NCBI GenBank assembly: GCA_045633505.1
Contig: JAZQYK010000057.1
Location: forward strand, 1-8,293
Direction of reading: 5' to 3'
Length of the DNA stretch: 8,293 bases
Source of the DNA: Fimenecus sp045633505
GTDB lineage: Bacteria > Bacillota > Clostridia > Oscillospirales > Acutalibacteraceae
Part shown: positions 1 to 5,962 of the stretch, one piece after another
Numbering within the stretch: the stretch's first letter is position 1
How the letters are laid out: each line of letters starts with the position of its first letter
Notes under the pieces: generated by a model
What the model saw: the letters and a program-made list of their open reading frames with translations, nothing else
Told to the model about the DNA's origin: nothing
Database searches by the model: none
Made by a program: the position numbers and the translations under genes

Positions 1-22
1 GGGGTTATTCAATTAAACAACA

Positions 23-73
23 AACCCCTCAGTCTCGCATACGCTCGACAGCTCCCCTTTCAGGGGAGCCGAG
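23..73 (+). repeat. Dispersed repeat, copy 1, with GC-rich hairpin
   Basis: The element opens with AACCCCTCAGTCT (23-35), has an 11-nt middle (36-46), and closes with GACAG plus a hairpin whose arms GCTCCCCT (51-58) and AGGGGAGC (62-69) enclose the loop TTC. An inverted copy lies at 8030-8081. The flanks of the two copies match almost base for base while the middle differs. Elements of this form are, from general knowledge, scattered through many Clostridia genomes. No protein is encoded, and any role in mobility, termination or transcript protection is unknown. Confidence 0.75.
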
Positions 74-144
74 AACCGACCATATTGGTGTCATAAACAT
101 CCCGACAAATTCAAATTTATTGAAATAACCGTATAAATTCGCTG

Positions 145-173
145 TTGACTTTACTGCTTTAATGTAGTAAAAT
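145..173 (+). promoter_or_regulatory. SigA-type promoter of azlCD
   Basis: The -35 box is TTGACT (145-150) and the -10 box is TAAAAT (168-173), with a 17-bp spacer. Transcription should start near 180-181, only about 10 nt before the preferred azlC start codon, so the message would have almost no 5' leader. Confidence 0.7.
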
Positions 174-189
174 CTTTTTGGTGATTATT

Positions 190-906
190 TTGGAACAGCA
201 AAACACATATAAAGCCGCATTTAAGGCGGCTTTTCCACACACTATACCCGTGCTGACAGGCTATCTTTTTATTGGCATAGCCTTTGGTGTAATGTTTGCA
301 GATAAAGGATATAACTTTCTGTGGGCAGGGCTTATGAGCTTACTTGTTTATGCAGGGTCAGGGCAATATCTCGCCGTGAATTTTTTTAACCCGACAGTAA
401 GCCTTTTGCAAGTAGTGCTTTTGACCTTTATGGTTAATGTGCGTCATATTTTCTATGGACTTTCATTACTTGATAAGTTCAAGGTATCAGGTAAGAAAAA
501 GCCATATATGATTTTTTCATTAACAGATGAAACATATTCTTTATATTTCCTTACAAAAACTCCACCAGATGTTGATGAGGGTAAATTTTTATTTGCACTT
601 GCAATTCTTGACCAATCTTATTGGGTTGTAGGCTCAATGATTGGTGCTGTTGCTGGAACACTCATTCCTTTTGACTCTACAGGCATTGATTTTGCAATGA
701 CAGCATTATTTATTGTGATTTTTGTTGAACAATGGCTAGAGAAGAAAAATCGTTTTCCTGCAATTGTGGGTGTGGCTGCCAGTTTAATTTGTCTTCTTAT
801 TTTTGGCAAAGACAGTTTCATTTTGCCGTCAATGATTATTATTATGATAGTTTTTCTATCAAGTCATAGAATTGAAATTAAGAAAGGGGAACGTAACAAT
901 GACTAA
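190..906 (+). CDS. azlC: AzlC-family branched-chain amino acid exporter, large subunit
   Basis: This is the large membrane subunit of the LIV-E exporter family, which moves branched-chain amino acids out of the cell together with AzlD; in Bacillus subtilis azlCD confers 4-azaleucine resistance. The 238-residue protein is highly hydrophobic with several membrane segments. It carries the family-typical stretches GYLFIGIAFG, YAGSGQYLAV, NVRHIFYG and SLTDETYSL. The open frame extends to TTG 178 and GTG 181. I prefer TTG 190 because GGTGAT (180-185) can act as a Shine-Dalgarno for it and the resulting N-terminus (MEQQNTYKAAFKAAFP) fits the family. The stop overlaps the azlD start. No AzlB-like regulator is in the window. 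The function is sure at family level; the exact start is not. Confidence 0.93.
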   Translation: MEQQNTYKAAFKAAFPHTIPVLTGYLFIGIAFGVMFADKGYNFLWAGLMSLLVYAGSGQYLAVNFFNPTVSLLQVVLLTFMVNVRHIFYGLSLLDKFKVSGKKKPYMIFSLTDETYSLYFLTKTPPDVDEGKFLFALAILDQSYWVVGSMIGAVAGTLIPFDSTGIDFAMTALFIVIFVEQWLEKKNRFPAIVGVAASLICLLIFGKDSFILPSMIIIMIVFLSSHRIEIKKGERNND

Positions 907-1243
907 TCTTCCGGTTTCTCCAATGCATTCCCTTATTATAATAGTATTGGTTGCCATTACCACGTTGTCAACCCGTGCAATACCGTTTCTTTTGTTCCCT
1001 GATGGCAAAGAAATACCTAAAGCCGTCGAATATCTTGGAAAGGTGTTGCCACCTGCAGTTATCGGTATGCTTGTTGTTTATTGTTTTAAATCAGTTAACG
1101 TGCTTGAAAGTCCCTTTGGACTTCCTGAATTGATTGCGGGAGCAACGGTCGTGTTACTCCACGTTTGGAAGAGGAATAATCTTCTCAGCATCGGCACGGG
1201 GACGGTATTGTATATGGTATTAGTTCAGACGGTTTTTGCATAA
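899..1243 (+). CDS. azlD: AzlD-family branched-chain amino acid exporter, small subunit
   Basis: This is the small membrane partner of AzlC, needed for branched-chain amino acid export. It has 114 residues, the usual family length, with three or four hydrophobic segments. It contains the family motif TRAIPFLLF near the N-terminus, then YLGKVLPPAVIGMLVVY, and a C-terminal hydrophobic hairpin. ATG 899 is chosen over the upstream in-frame TTG 872 because GGGGA (886-890) sits 8 nt before it. The start overlaps the azlC stop by 8 bp, which suggests translational coupling and equal output of the subunits. A terminator follows 26 bp after the stop, so azlCD is a two-gene operon. Confidence 0.93.
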   Translation: MTNLPVSPMHSLIIIVLVAITTLSTRAIPFLLFPDGKEIPKAVEYLGKVLPPAVIGMLVVYCFKSVNVLESPFGLPELIAGATVVLLHVWKRNNLLSIGTGTVLYMVLVQTVFA

Positions 1244-1269
1244 ACGTATAATTATATATAATAGTATAA

Positions 1270-1299
1270 GCGGTAGAGTTCATTCTCTGCCGCTTTTTT
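1270..1299 (+). terminator. Rho-independent terminator after azlD
   Basis: A 9-bp stem is formed by GCGGTAGAG (1270-1278) and CTCTGCCGC (1285-1293), with one G-T wobble and a 6-nt loop. Six T residues follow (1294-1299). Confidence 0.9.
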
Positions 1300-1363
1300 A
1301 ATAAGGAATATTTACCACAATTTGCACATAAAATATGGACAAACAGATACAAAAGGAGGTGTG

Positions 1364-1385
1364 TTTTGTAATAATTTTGTAATAA
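1364..1385 (+). promoter_or_regulatory. Candidate WalR (YycF) box: 11-bp tandem repeat
   Basis: TTTTGTAATAA occurs twice in perfect tandem (1364-1374, 1375-1385). This gives TGTAAT (1367-1372), five bases, then TGTAAT (1378-1383), which fits the published WalR consensus TGTWAH-N5-TGTWAH. WalR controls wall hydrolases in Firmicutes, including the 3D-domain protein YocH of B. subtilis, and the gene downstream here also has a 3D domain. The site lies about 155 bp upstream of the -35 box, farther than usual for an activator. Regulation is an inference from the motif and the target. Confidence 0.45.
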
Positions 1386-1479
1386 TTTAATGCTTTTTTA
1401 AAAATCTCACAAAAAAAATTACAAGTGATGCTTAGAAAACCACAATATATAGTAGAAAAAAGGGACGGTTTTGGATATT

Positions 1480-1496
1480 AAGTCAAAAATTGACTT
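1480..1496. repeat. Inverted repeat AAGTCA/TGACTT
   Basis: AAGTCA (1480-1485) and TGACTT (1491-1496) are separated by AAAAT. Pairing extends outward by about four positions, two of them G-T. It shares the GTCAAAA/TTTTGAC wording of the larger inverted repeat at 1540-1578, so both may be sites for one regulator. No T-tract follows, so it is not a normal terminator. Confidence 0.4.
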
Positions 1497-1538
1497 GATG
1501 ATTTGTTAATTTTACACAAAAATTAATTTTTATAAAAT

Positions 1539-1567
1539 TTGACTTTTTGACACGATATGAATATAAT
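1539..1567 (+). promoter_or_regulatory. SigA-type promoter of the 3D-domain gene
   Basis: TTGACT (1539-1544) and a perfect TATAAT (1562-1567) are separated by 17 bp. Transcription should start near 1574, giving a 5' leader of about 120 nt. Confidence 0.85.
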
Positions 1568-1578
1568 GTCAAAAGTCA
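1540..1578. promoter_or_regulatory. Inverted repeat overlapping the promoter, possible operator
   Basis: TGACTTTTTGACA (1540-1552) and TGTCAAAAGTCA (1567-1578) are near-perfect reverse complements, differing by one base in the T/A run. The left arm overlaps the -35 box; the right arm begins at the last base of the -10 box and covers the start site. The placement suits a repressor operator, but no known regulator motif is recognised. Confidence 0.4.
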
Positions 1579-1693
1579 CAAAGCGAGAATAACGGTTGTG
1601 CGTTAAGTGAGCCTTGAAAGTGCTTTTCAAAGCGACCTTCGGGGTGAACACTTTGTTAAAGCAAAGGTTGACACAGCTTATTAAAGGAGCAGA
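1574..1693 (+). other. Structured 5' leader of the 3D-domain gene
   Basis: The stretch from the predicted start site to the start codon is richer in GC than the upstream AT-rich DNA. It can form TTGAAA/TTTCAA (1614-1619 with 1625-1630), ACC-TTCG-GGG near 1635-1644, and CTTTG/CAAAG (1651-1655 with 1662-1666). AAAGTG (1617-1622) could instead pair with CACTTT (1649-1654), which would exclude the first hairpin. I do not recognise a known riboswitch class. Confidence 0.35.
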
Positions 1694-2953
1694 ATGATGA
1701 TAAAAGAAATCATAGGCAGTGCGAAAGCAGCTCGCGTACCGTTCAGAGTACTGGCGCTTATAATGGCCTTGGTCGTTCTTTGTGCAGGAACAGTTTTCGC
1801 AGCCAACAGTGAGTCTTATATAGTTGACATCTATGAAGGCCCACAAATCACAAGAGTAGAAACGTCTGAAAAAGATGCTTATGAAATTGTGAAAGAAGCA
1901 AAAATTGAATTGTCTGGCGACGATAAACTCTTACTTGACGATTTTGTTGCGGGAACAGAAAGCAAAATTGTTGTTTGCCGTGCAAGTAACGTAAGATTTA
2001 TCAATGCAGACGGAAATATTGTGGATATCGTTTTCGCAGGAACGGTAGCAGAGCTTATTGAAAGTCAGGGTGTTGTACTTTCCGATAATCTTGTTTCAAG
2101 TGTTAACGTAAATGCTGTTGTGACGAACAATATGGAGGTCGAGATTCTTAATTCTTATGACCTTACAATCAATGTTGACGGTGAAACAAGACAGGTTAAA
2201 TCAACTGCCAAGACAGTGGGCGATTTGCTCAAGGAACAAAACATAGCTCTCGATGAAGATGATGAAACAGTTCCAACTGTTGATACGGAGCTTTCTCACA
2301 ATCTTGTAATTGATGTTCTCAGGGTTGAATACGTTACGAGAGAGGTAACTGAAACAGTTGCTTTCAAATCAAAAACAGTTAAGTCTTCATCAATGCTTAA
2401 GGGCACCAAAAAGGTTACAACCAAAGGTGTTAACGGCGAAAAAATCGTTGTTTATAAGGACAGAATCGTTAATGGTGAACTTGATGAAACAAGTTTTGTA
2501 AGCGAAACTGTTACAAAACAACCGGTAACTCAGGTTACGACAGAAGGCACACTTGTAAAAAATACAGGTCTCGGTAACAGCAGAATTGAAAAGAACGGAG
2601 CTCCGATTTCAGAAATCGCACTTCCTTCAAAATATTCAATCGATGCTAATAACGTGCCAACAGAATACAAGAAAAAGATTACGGGCAGAGCCGCTGCTTA
2701 TTGTCAGCCAGGTGGTAAAACTGCAACAGGAAAAGCAGTAATGCCTGGTCGTGTAGCAGTTAATCCTGAACAGATTCCTTACGGTACAGAAATGTGGATT
2801 GTATCAAATGACGGTATCGTTTACGGTTACGCAATTGCTGAAGATACAGGCGGATTTGCAAAGAAGGGTTATTACACAGTTGACCTTTATATGAACAGCA
2901 CAAGTCAGTGTCGTCAATGGGGCGACCGTGGAGTAACTATTTACATTCTTTGA
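1694..2953 (+). CDS. Secreted YabE-like cell-wall protein: DUF348, G5 and 3D domains
   Basis: This is a 419-residue exported protein of the YabE/Rpf-like group, whose members are thought to remodel peptidoglycan. Residues 1-36 form a signal peptide: basic start, hydrophobic core about 19-35, probable cleavage after VFA (36). DUF348-type segments follow at about 41-85, 98-150 and 155-208 (clearest in the third), then a G5 domain at about 209-287, which in this family binds the cell envelope. A 3D domain, the double-psi barrel related to MltA lytic transglycosylases, fills 328-419. Its D384 (EDTGG) and D397 (VDLYM) are present, but the usual first aspartate is N357 (AVNPEQIPYGT). ATG 1694 and ATG 1697 are both possible; the Shine-Dalgarno GGAG (1686-1689) is better spaced for 1697. 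The gene has its own promoter and terminator. Confidence 0.9.
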   Translation: MMIKEIIGSAKAARVPFRVLALIMALVVLCAGTVFAANSESYIVDIYEGPQITRVETSEKDAYEIVKEAKIELSGDDKLLLDDFVAGTESKIVVCRASNVRFINADGNIVDIVFAGTVAELIESQGVVLSDNLVSSVNVNAVVTNNMEVEILNSYDLTINVDGETRQVKSTAKTVGDLLKEQNIALDEDDETVPTVDTELSHNLVIDVLRVEYVTREVTETVAFKSKTVKSSSMLKGTKKVTTKGVNGEKIVVYKDRIVNGELDETSFVSETVTKQPVTQVTTEGTLVKNTGLGNSRIEKNGAPISEIALPSKYSIDANNVPTEYKKKITGRAAAYCQPGGKTATGKAVMPGRVAVNPEQIPYGTEMWIVSNDGIVYGYAIAEDTGGFAKKGYYTVDLYMNSTSQCRQWGDRGVTIYIL

Positions 2954-2960
2954 TTGAAAA

Positions 2961-2987
2961 AAAGAGAGCAGAAATGCTCTCTTTTTT
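2961..2987 (+). terminator. Rho-independent terminator after the 3D-domain gene
   Basis: GAGAGCA (2964-2970) and TGCTCTC (2975-2981) form a perfect stem closed by a GAAA tetraloop. The stem is extended by A-T pairs and followed by a T run (2982-2987). It begins 8 bp after the stop codon. Confidence 0.93.
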
Positions 2988-3046
2988 CTTTGCATTTTTA
3001 TAGTTTTGTGTTATTATTATTTTATACTATGCGTGGAGTGGATTAA

Positions 3047-4582
3047 ATGAGAGTTCTGACAGTTGAAAACACAAGAAAAGCAGAGCAGTTAGCTAATGAC
3101 AGCGGAATATCATATCTTCAGTTAATGGAAAACGCAGGGTCATACTGTGCAAGAATTATCCGCAAAACCTTTGAAAACACTAACAAGCGAAATGCTTTGA
3201 TTGTTTGCGGTAAGGGTAAAAACGGCGGTGACGGATTTGTTATAGCGCGAAAACTTTCGGAATTCGGATACAATATTACCGTTATGATGACGATGGGGTT
3301 GCCAACTGACGAGGAGTCCTCTGAAATGCTGTCAAGAATAAGAGCAATGGGTATCAATATCGTTCATTATGACGAAAACGGAAGCGTTGATAAATACTTC
3401 GAGAATTCACAGCTTATAATTGACTGTATTTTCGGCGTGGGCTTCAATGGTGAGCCTGACGGCAAAATGGCAGGGGTGTTTAATAAAATCAACGGGGCGT
3501 CTGCTTCGGTAATCAGTATTGACGTGCCAAGCGGTCTTTGTGGGGACAGCGGTAATGTGCCTGAGTTTTGTGTAAATGCAGATATGACGATTGCCGTAAT
3601 GGTGTTAAAGCCCGTCCACGTGTTAAAACCGTCAATGCTTTCTTGCGGTAAGGTGGTTGTTGCGCCAATCGGTGTGCCTTCTCAATGCTTTGAACAGGTC
3701 AGCACAACGCTTTTTACGGTAAGCGACGATGAGGTTAAAGGCTTCTTCAAAAAAAGAAGCGTTGACAGTCATAAAGGTACGTTCGGCACGGTTCTTGTTG
3801 TTGGCGGTAGCTATGAAATGCCGAATGCAGTTTATTTCGCATCGCAGGGGGCTGTGAATAGCGGTGCAGGGCTTGTTAAAGTCGCTTTTCCGTCAGTTGC
3901 GTATAATGCAATCGCGCCAAAAACCTTTGAGCAGATTTTAATTCCTCTTGAGAGTAATAAAAAAGGCAGAATTTCACAGAATGCAACGAGACGGCTTGAG
4001 GTTGAGCTGAAAAAATGCTCTTGCGTACTTGTTGGATGCGGAATGGGCAGTGATGAGGATACAAAAGCCGTAACTGAATTTATAATAAAGAATTCGGAAG
4101 TGCCTGTAATTCTTGATGCAGATGGAATAAATTGTCTTGAAGATAATATAGATATAATAGACGAAGCAAAAGTCGGTGTTATTCTTACACCTCATCCAAA
4201 AGAAATGTCAAGAATTGCAGGAGTTACCGTTGATGAAATTCAGCAAAGCCGAGGAGCAGTGGTGAAAAGTTTTACAAAAGCGCATAAATCCGTACTCGTA
4301 CTCAAAGGTGCATCCACACTTGTTGGCAGTACTGACTATGACGACATATACGTAAACAATACGGGTAATCCCGGAATGGCGACGGGCGGTACGGGTGACG
4401 TGCTTGGCGGAATAATCGCATCCTTCATCGCTCAAGGCGTTGACACCTTTACAAGTGCCGTGGCAGGCGTAAATATTCACGGCGCTGTCGGTGATAAGGT
4501 GAGTGAGGAGTATTCAATGATGGGTAACACTCCAAGTCTTATGCTTTTGGAATTGCCAAAGATATTAAGTAAATACGAATAA
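3047..4582 (+). CDS. nnr: Bifunctional NAD(P)H-hydrate epimerase / ADP-dependent NAD(P)H-hydrate dehydratase
   Basis: This cytosolic enzyme repairs hydrated NADH and NADPH. The N-terminal YjeF_N domain (about 1-215) interconverts the R and S epimers; the C-terminal ribokinase-like domain (about 230-511) dehydrates the S form using ADP. The epimerase half shows LMENAG (26-31), GKGKNGGDG (55-63), DCIFG with D126, and IDVPSG (158-163). The dehydratase half shows VVGGS (251-255), GCGMG (330-334), LDADGIN (356-362), TPHPKE (381-386) and NTGNPGMATGGTGDVLGG, with the catalytic aspartate at 451. The length of 511 matches the fused family, and nothing is missing. GGAG (3035-3038) lies 8 nt before ATG 3047. 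A TATACT -10-like hexamer (3023-3028) has no convincing -35. The next gene starts 11 bp after the stop, so they are probably co-transcribed. Confidence 0.96.
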   Translation: MRVLTVENTRKAEQLANDSGISYLQLMENAGSYCARIIRKTFENTNKRNALIVCGKGKNGGDGFVIARKLSEFGYNITVMMTMGLPTDEESSEMLSRIRAMGINIVHYDENGSVDKYFENSQLIIDCIFGVGFNGEPDGKMAGVFNKINGASASVISIDVPSGLCGDSGNVPEFCVNADMTIAVMVLKPVHVLKPSMLSCGKVVVAPIGVPSQCFEQVSTTLFTVSDDEVKGFFKKRSVDSHKGTFGTVLVVGGSYEMPNAVYFASQGAVNSGAGLVKVAFPSVAYNAIAPKTFEQILIPLESNKKGRISQNATRRLEVELKKCSCVLVGCGMGSDEDTKAVTEFIIKNSEVPVILDADGINCLEDNIDIIDEAKVGVILTPHPKEMSRIAGVTVDEIQQSRGAVVKSFTKAHKSVLVLKGASTLVGSTDYDDIYVNNTGNPGMATGGTGDVLGGIIASFIAQGVDTFTSAVAGVNIHGAVGDKVSEEYSMMGNTPSLMLLELPKILSKYE

Positions 4583-4593
4583 GGGTAAAAGTT

Positions 4594-5112
4594 ATGAAAA
4601 GAGTCCTTTGCATTGTTATGGCGCTGATGCTTTTCGGCGGATGCGGGACGTTAAACAAAAAGGACGTTAAAAAAGAGCCACTGATTTTCAGTGGCTTTAA
4701 TGCTGTGGTGACAACAAAAATAAACGATATCACAATAAGCGGAAAAGCTGAATATTATGCAGATAACTCGTTGACGTTTGAGTTTTCTCAGCCTGAAACG
4801 GTAAAAGGTGCAACCGTTGTGTGCAGTAGCGGTGAATATAAAATACGGTTTCAAGATATTTCAGTGTCATTTCCAAGTGAAAAAATGTCTTTTTATATGA
4901 TTTGCAGAGCAATTGAAACCTGTGTTAATAACGTGCAGGGGAAAACTCCCGAAAATGACGCAGAAAGCGAAATGCTTGTTTACAGCTATACTGCTGAAAA
5001 TCATTTGTGTAAACTTTATGCCGATTCAGAAACGAAAAATTTTATAAAACTGACTGTTGACGGTGTTGACGTTGTTTATTTTGAAAACTTTCAATATTTA
5101 ACAACCGAATAA
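4594..5112 (+). CDS. Small putative lipoprotein of unknown function
   Basis: I do not recognise a characterised family. The 172-residue product starts with a short lipoprotein signal: KR, a hydrophobic run, then LFGGC with Cys17 as the predicted lipidated residue, so it should be anchored on the outer face of the membrane. The rest alternates short beta-type strands (ITISGKAEYY, SLTFEFSQP, YKIRFQDISVSF, FIKLTVDGVDVVYF), which recalls the LolA/YdcC half-barrel fold that binds lipids or lipoproteins. That resemblance is an inference from pattern only. It starts 11 bp after nnr behind a moderate Shine-Dalgarno (AAGGG). Its place between nnr and mazF parallels ydcC in B. subtilis. It is certain to be a gene; the function is open. 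Confidence 0.8.
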   Translation: MKRVLCIVMALMLFGGCGTLNKKDVKKEPLIFSGFNAVVTTKINDITISGKAEYYADNSLTFEFSQPETVKGATVVCSSGEYKIRFQDISVSFPSEKMSFYMICRAIETCVNNVQGKTPENDAESEMLVYSYTAENHLCKLYADSETKNFIKLTVDGVDVVYFENFQYLTTE

Positions 5113-5238
5113 TACGGACAACTACCTCGAAAATTGAATATTATATATTACTCCCTGATATTTTTACTCTTTATGTTTAATTGAAGAAAATAAAGGTAAA
5201 AATAACAATGAAAAGAAATTACGGAGAGTGATATATAA

Positions 5239-5583
5239 ATGAATATAAAAAGAGGGGATATTTATTATGCCGATTTAAGTCCCGTCGTCGGCTCGGAGCA
5301 AGGCGGAATAAGACCGGTACTTATCGTGCAGAATGACGTTGGTAATAAATACAGTCCAACCGTTATTGCCGCCGCAATCACAAGTCAGCAGGATAAATCA
5401 CGAATGCCCACTCATATAAGCGTGAACGGTCATGAATGTGGGCTCAGCAAGGACTCTGTGGTGTTGCTTGAACAAGTGAGAACAATCGATAAGCAACGAC
5501 TGAAGGAAAGAATGGGAAACTTATCCGTTGCCGATATGAACAAAATCAATAAAGCATTAACCGTATCATTCGGGTTGATATAA
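5239..5583 (+). CDS. mazF: MazF/EndoA (PemK-like) endoribonuclease toxin
   Basis: This is a sequence-specific mRNA interferase of the MazF/NdoA group; the B. subtilis homologue cuts at UACAU and is held in check by the antitoxin MazE/NdoAI. The 114-residue protein aligns end to end from memory with B. subtilis NdoA: KRGDIYYADLSPVVGSEQGG, RPVLIVQND, SPTVIAAAIT, LLEQVRTIDKQRL and a C-terminal SFGLI. The catalytic Arg25 and Thr48 are both present, so it looks active. The best Shine-Dalgarno, GGAG (5223-5226), is 12 nt from ATG 5239, which is long. No MazE-like gene precedes it: the 126-bp gap from the lipoprotein gene holds no antitoxin-sized frame. It may be read through from nnr or from a weak local promoter. 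Confidence 0.94.
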   Translation: MNIKRGDIYYADLSPVVGSEQGGIRPVLIVQNDVGNKYSPTVIAAAITSQQDKSRMPTHISVNGHECGLSKDSVVLLEQVRTIDKQRLKERMGNLSVADMNKINKALTVSFGLI

Positions 5584-5597
5584 AAGTTGAAATGCAG

Positions 5598-5617
5598 GGC
5601 GGGGGACTACTCCCGCC
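5598..5617 (+). terminator. GC-rich hairpin after mazF, possible weak terminator
   Basis: GGCGGG (5598-5603) and CCCGCC (5612-5617) form a 6-bp stem 14 nt after the mazF stop, and a G-T pair may extend it inward. There is no clear T-tract, so termination is uncertain. It may also mark the edge of the adjoining hairpin array. Confidence 0.35.
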
Positions 5618-5621
5618 ATTC

Positions 5622-5823
5622 GTTTGCGAAGCAAACATATCGAGTACAAAGTAACATATCGAGGTATTGCGTAGCAATAGCATATCAAAAATTCCGTCAG
5701 GAATTTATATCGATAAAATAAAAGTCGATATGTGTGATAAATCACACTCGATATATTTATCTTACGATAAATTCGATATAATTTAATTTCATTCAATTTC
5801 GATATATTCACCTTGCGGTGAAT
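5622..5823. repeat. Array of eight variable hairpins with ATATCGA spacers (two inverted half-arrays)
   Basis: This fills most of the 379-bp gap between mazF and groES. Left half: GTTTGC-gaa-GCAAAC (5622-5636), GTAC-aaa-GTAAC (5644-5655), TATTGC-gta-GCAATA (5665-5679), AAATTCC-gtca-GGAATTT (5689-5706), each followed by ATATCGA (5637, 5656, 5682 as ATATCAA, 5707). Right half: TCGATAT (5725, 5748, 5773, 5799), each followed by a hairpin: GTGTGAT-aa-ATCACAC (5732-5747), ATTTATC-ttac-GATAAAT (5755-5772), AATTTAAT-ttc-ATTCAATT (5780-5798, one mismatch), ATTCACC-ttgc-GGTGAAT (5806-5823). The halves are reverse complements in design and meet at an A-rich 11-nt centre (5714-5724). I see no coding role. 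Confidence 0.85.
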
Positions 5824-5861
5824 AAGAATTATTAAATATTTATTAAATTTACATAAAACAC

Positions 5862-5890
5862 TTGACGATTTAACAAATATTGGCTAAAAT
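5862..5890 (+). promoter_or_regulatory. SigA-type promoter of groESL
   Basis: TTGACG (5862-5867) and TAAAAT (5885-5890) are separated by 17 bp. The start site should fall near 5896-5897, at the first base of the CIRCE element. Confidence 0.85.
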
Positions 5891-5895
5891 ATAAA

Positions 5896-5922
5896 TTAGC
5901 ACTCGCACTTCGAGAGTGCTAA
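5896..5922 (+). promoter_or_regulatory. CIRCE operator (HrcA-binding site)
   Basis: TTAGCACTC (5896-5904), nine bases, then GAGTGCTAA (5914-5922) match the CIRCE consensus without a mismatch. HrcA represses groESL here in Firmicutes and releases it on heat shock. It lies at the predicted transcription start, so it would also be the 5' end of the message. hrcA is not in the window. Confidence 0.97.
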
Positions 5923-5962
5923 AAATTCAGTATTTATTATTCTTTTCAGGAGGTAACATAAA

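Noticed and set aside
872..898. Longer AzlD beginning at TTG 872
   Set aside because: ATG 899 has a well-placed GGGGA ribosome binding site and gives the usual family length and N-terminus.
1351..1371. Strong Shine-Dalgarno AAAAGGAGGT at 1351-1360 suggesting a leader ORF
   Set aside because: The only near starts give a start-stop (TTG TAA) or a 9-codon GTG frame placed 1 nt from GGAGG, and it lies upstream of the mapped promoter. Most likely chance.
1574..1693. c-di-AMP (ydaO) riboswitch before the 3D-domain gene
   Set aside because: The expected conserved blocks of that class are not recognisable. The leader is kept as an unclassified structured region.
3023..3028. TATACT as a promoter -10 for nnr
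   Set aside because: No acceptable -35 hexamer lies 16-18 bp upstream, so it is mentioned only in the gene entry.
3974..4480. Minus-strand open frames within nnr and other genes
   Set aside because: They lie opposite a well-supported coding gene, have no ribosome binding site and no recognisable protein features.
5622..5823. CRISPR array
   Set aside because: The constant unit is only 7 bp, its orientation flips halfway, the intervening segments are palindromes of 12-20 nt, and no cas gene is near.
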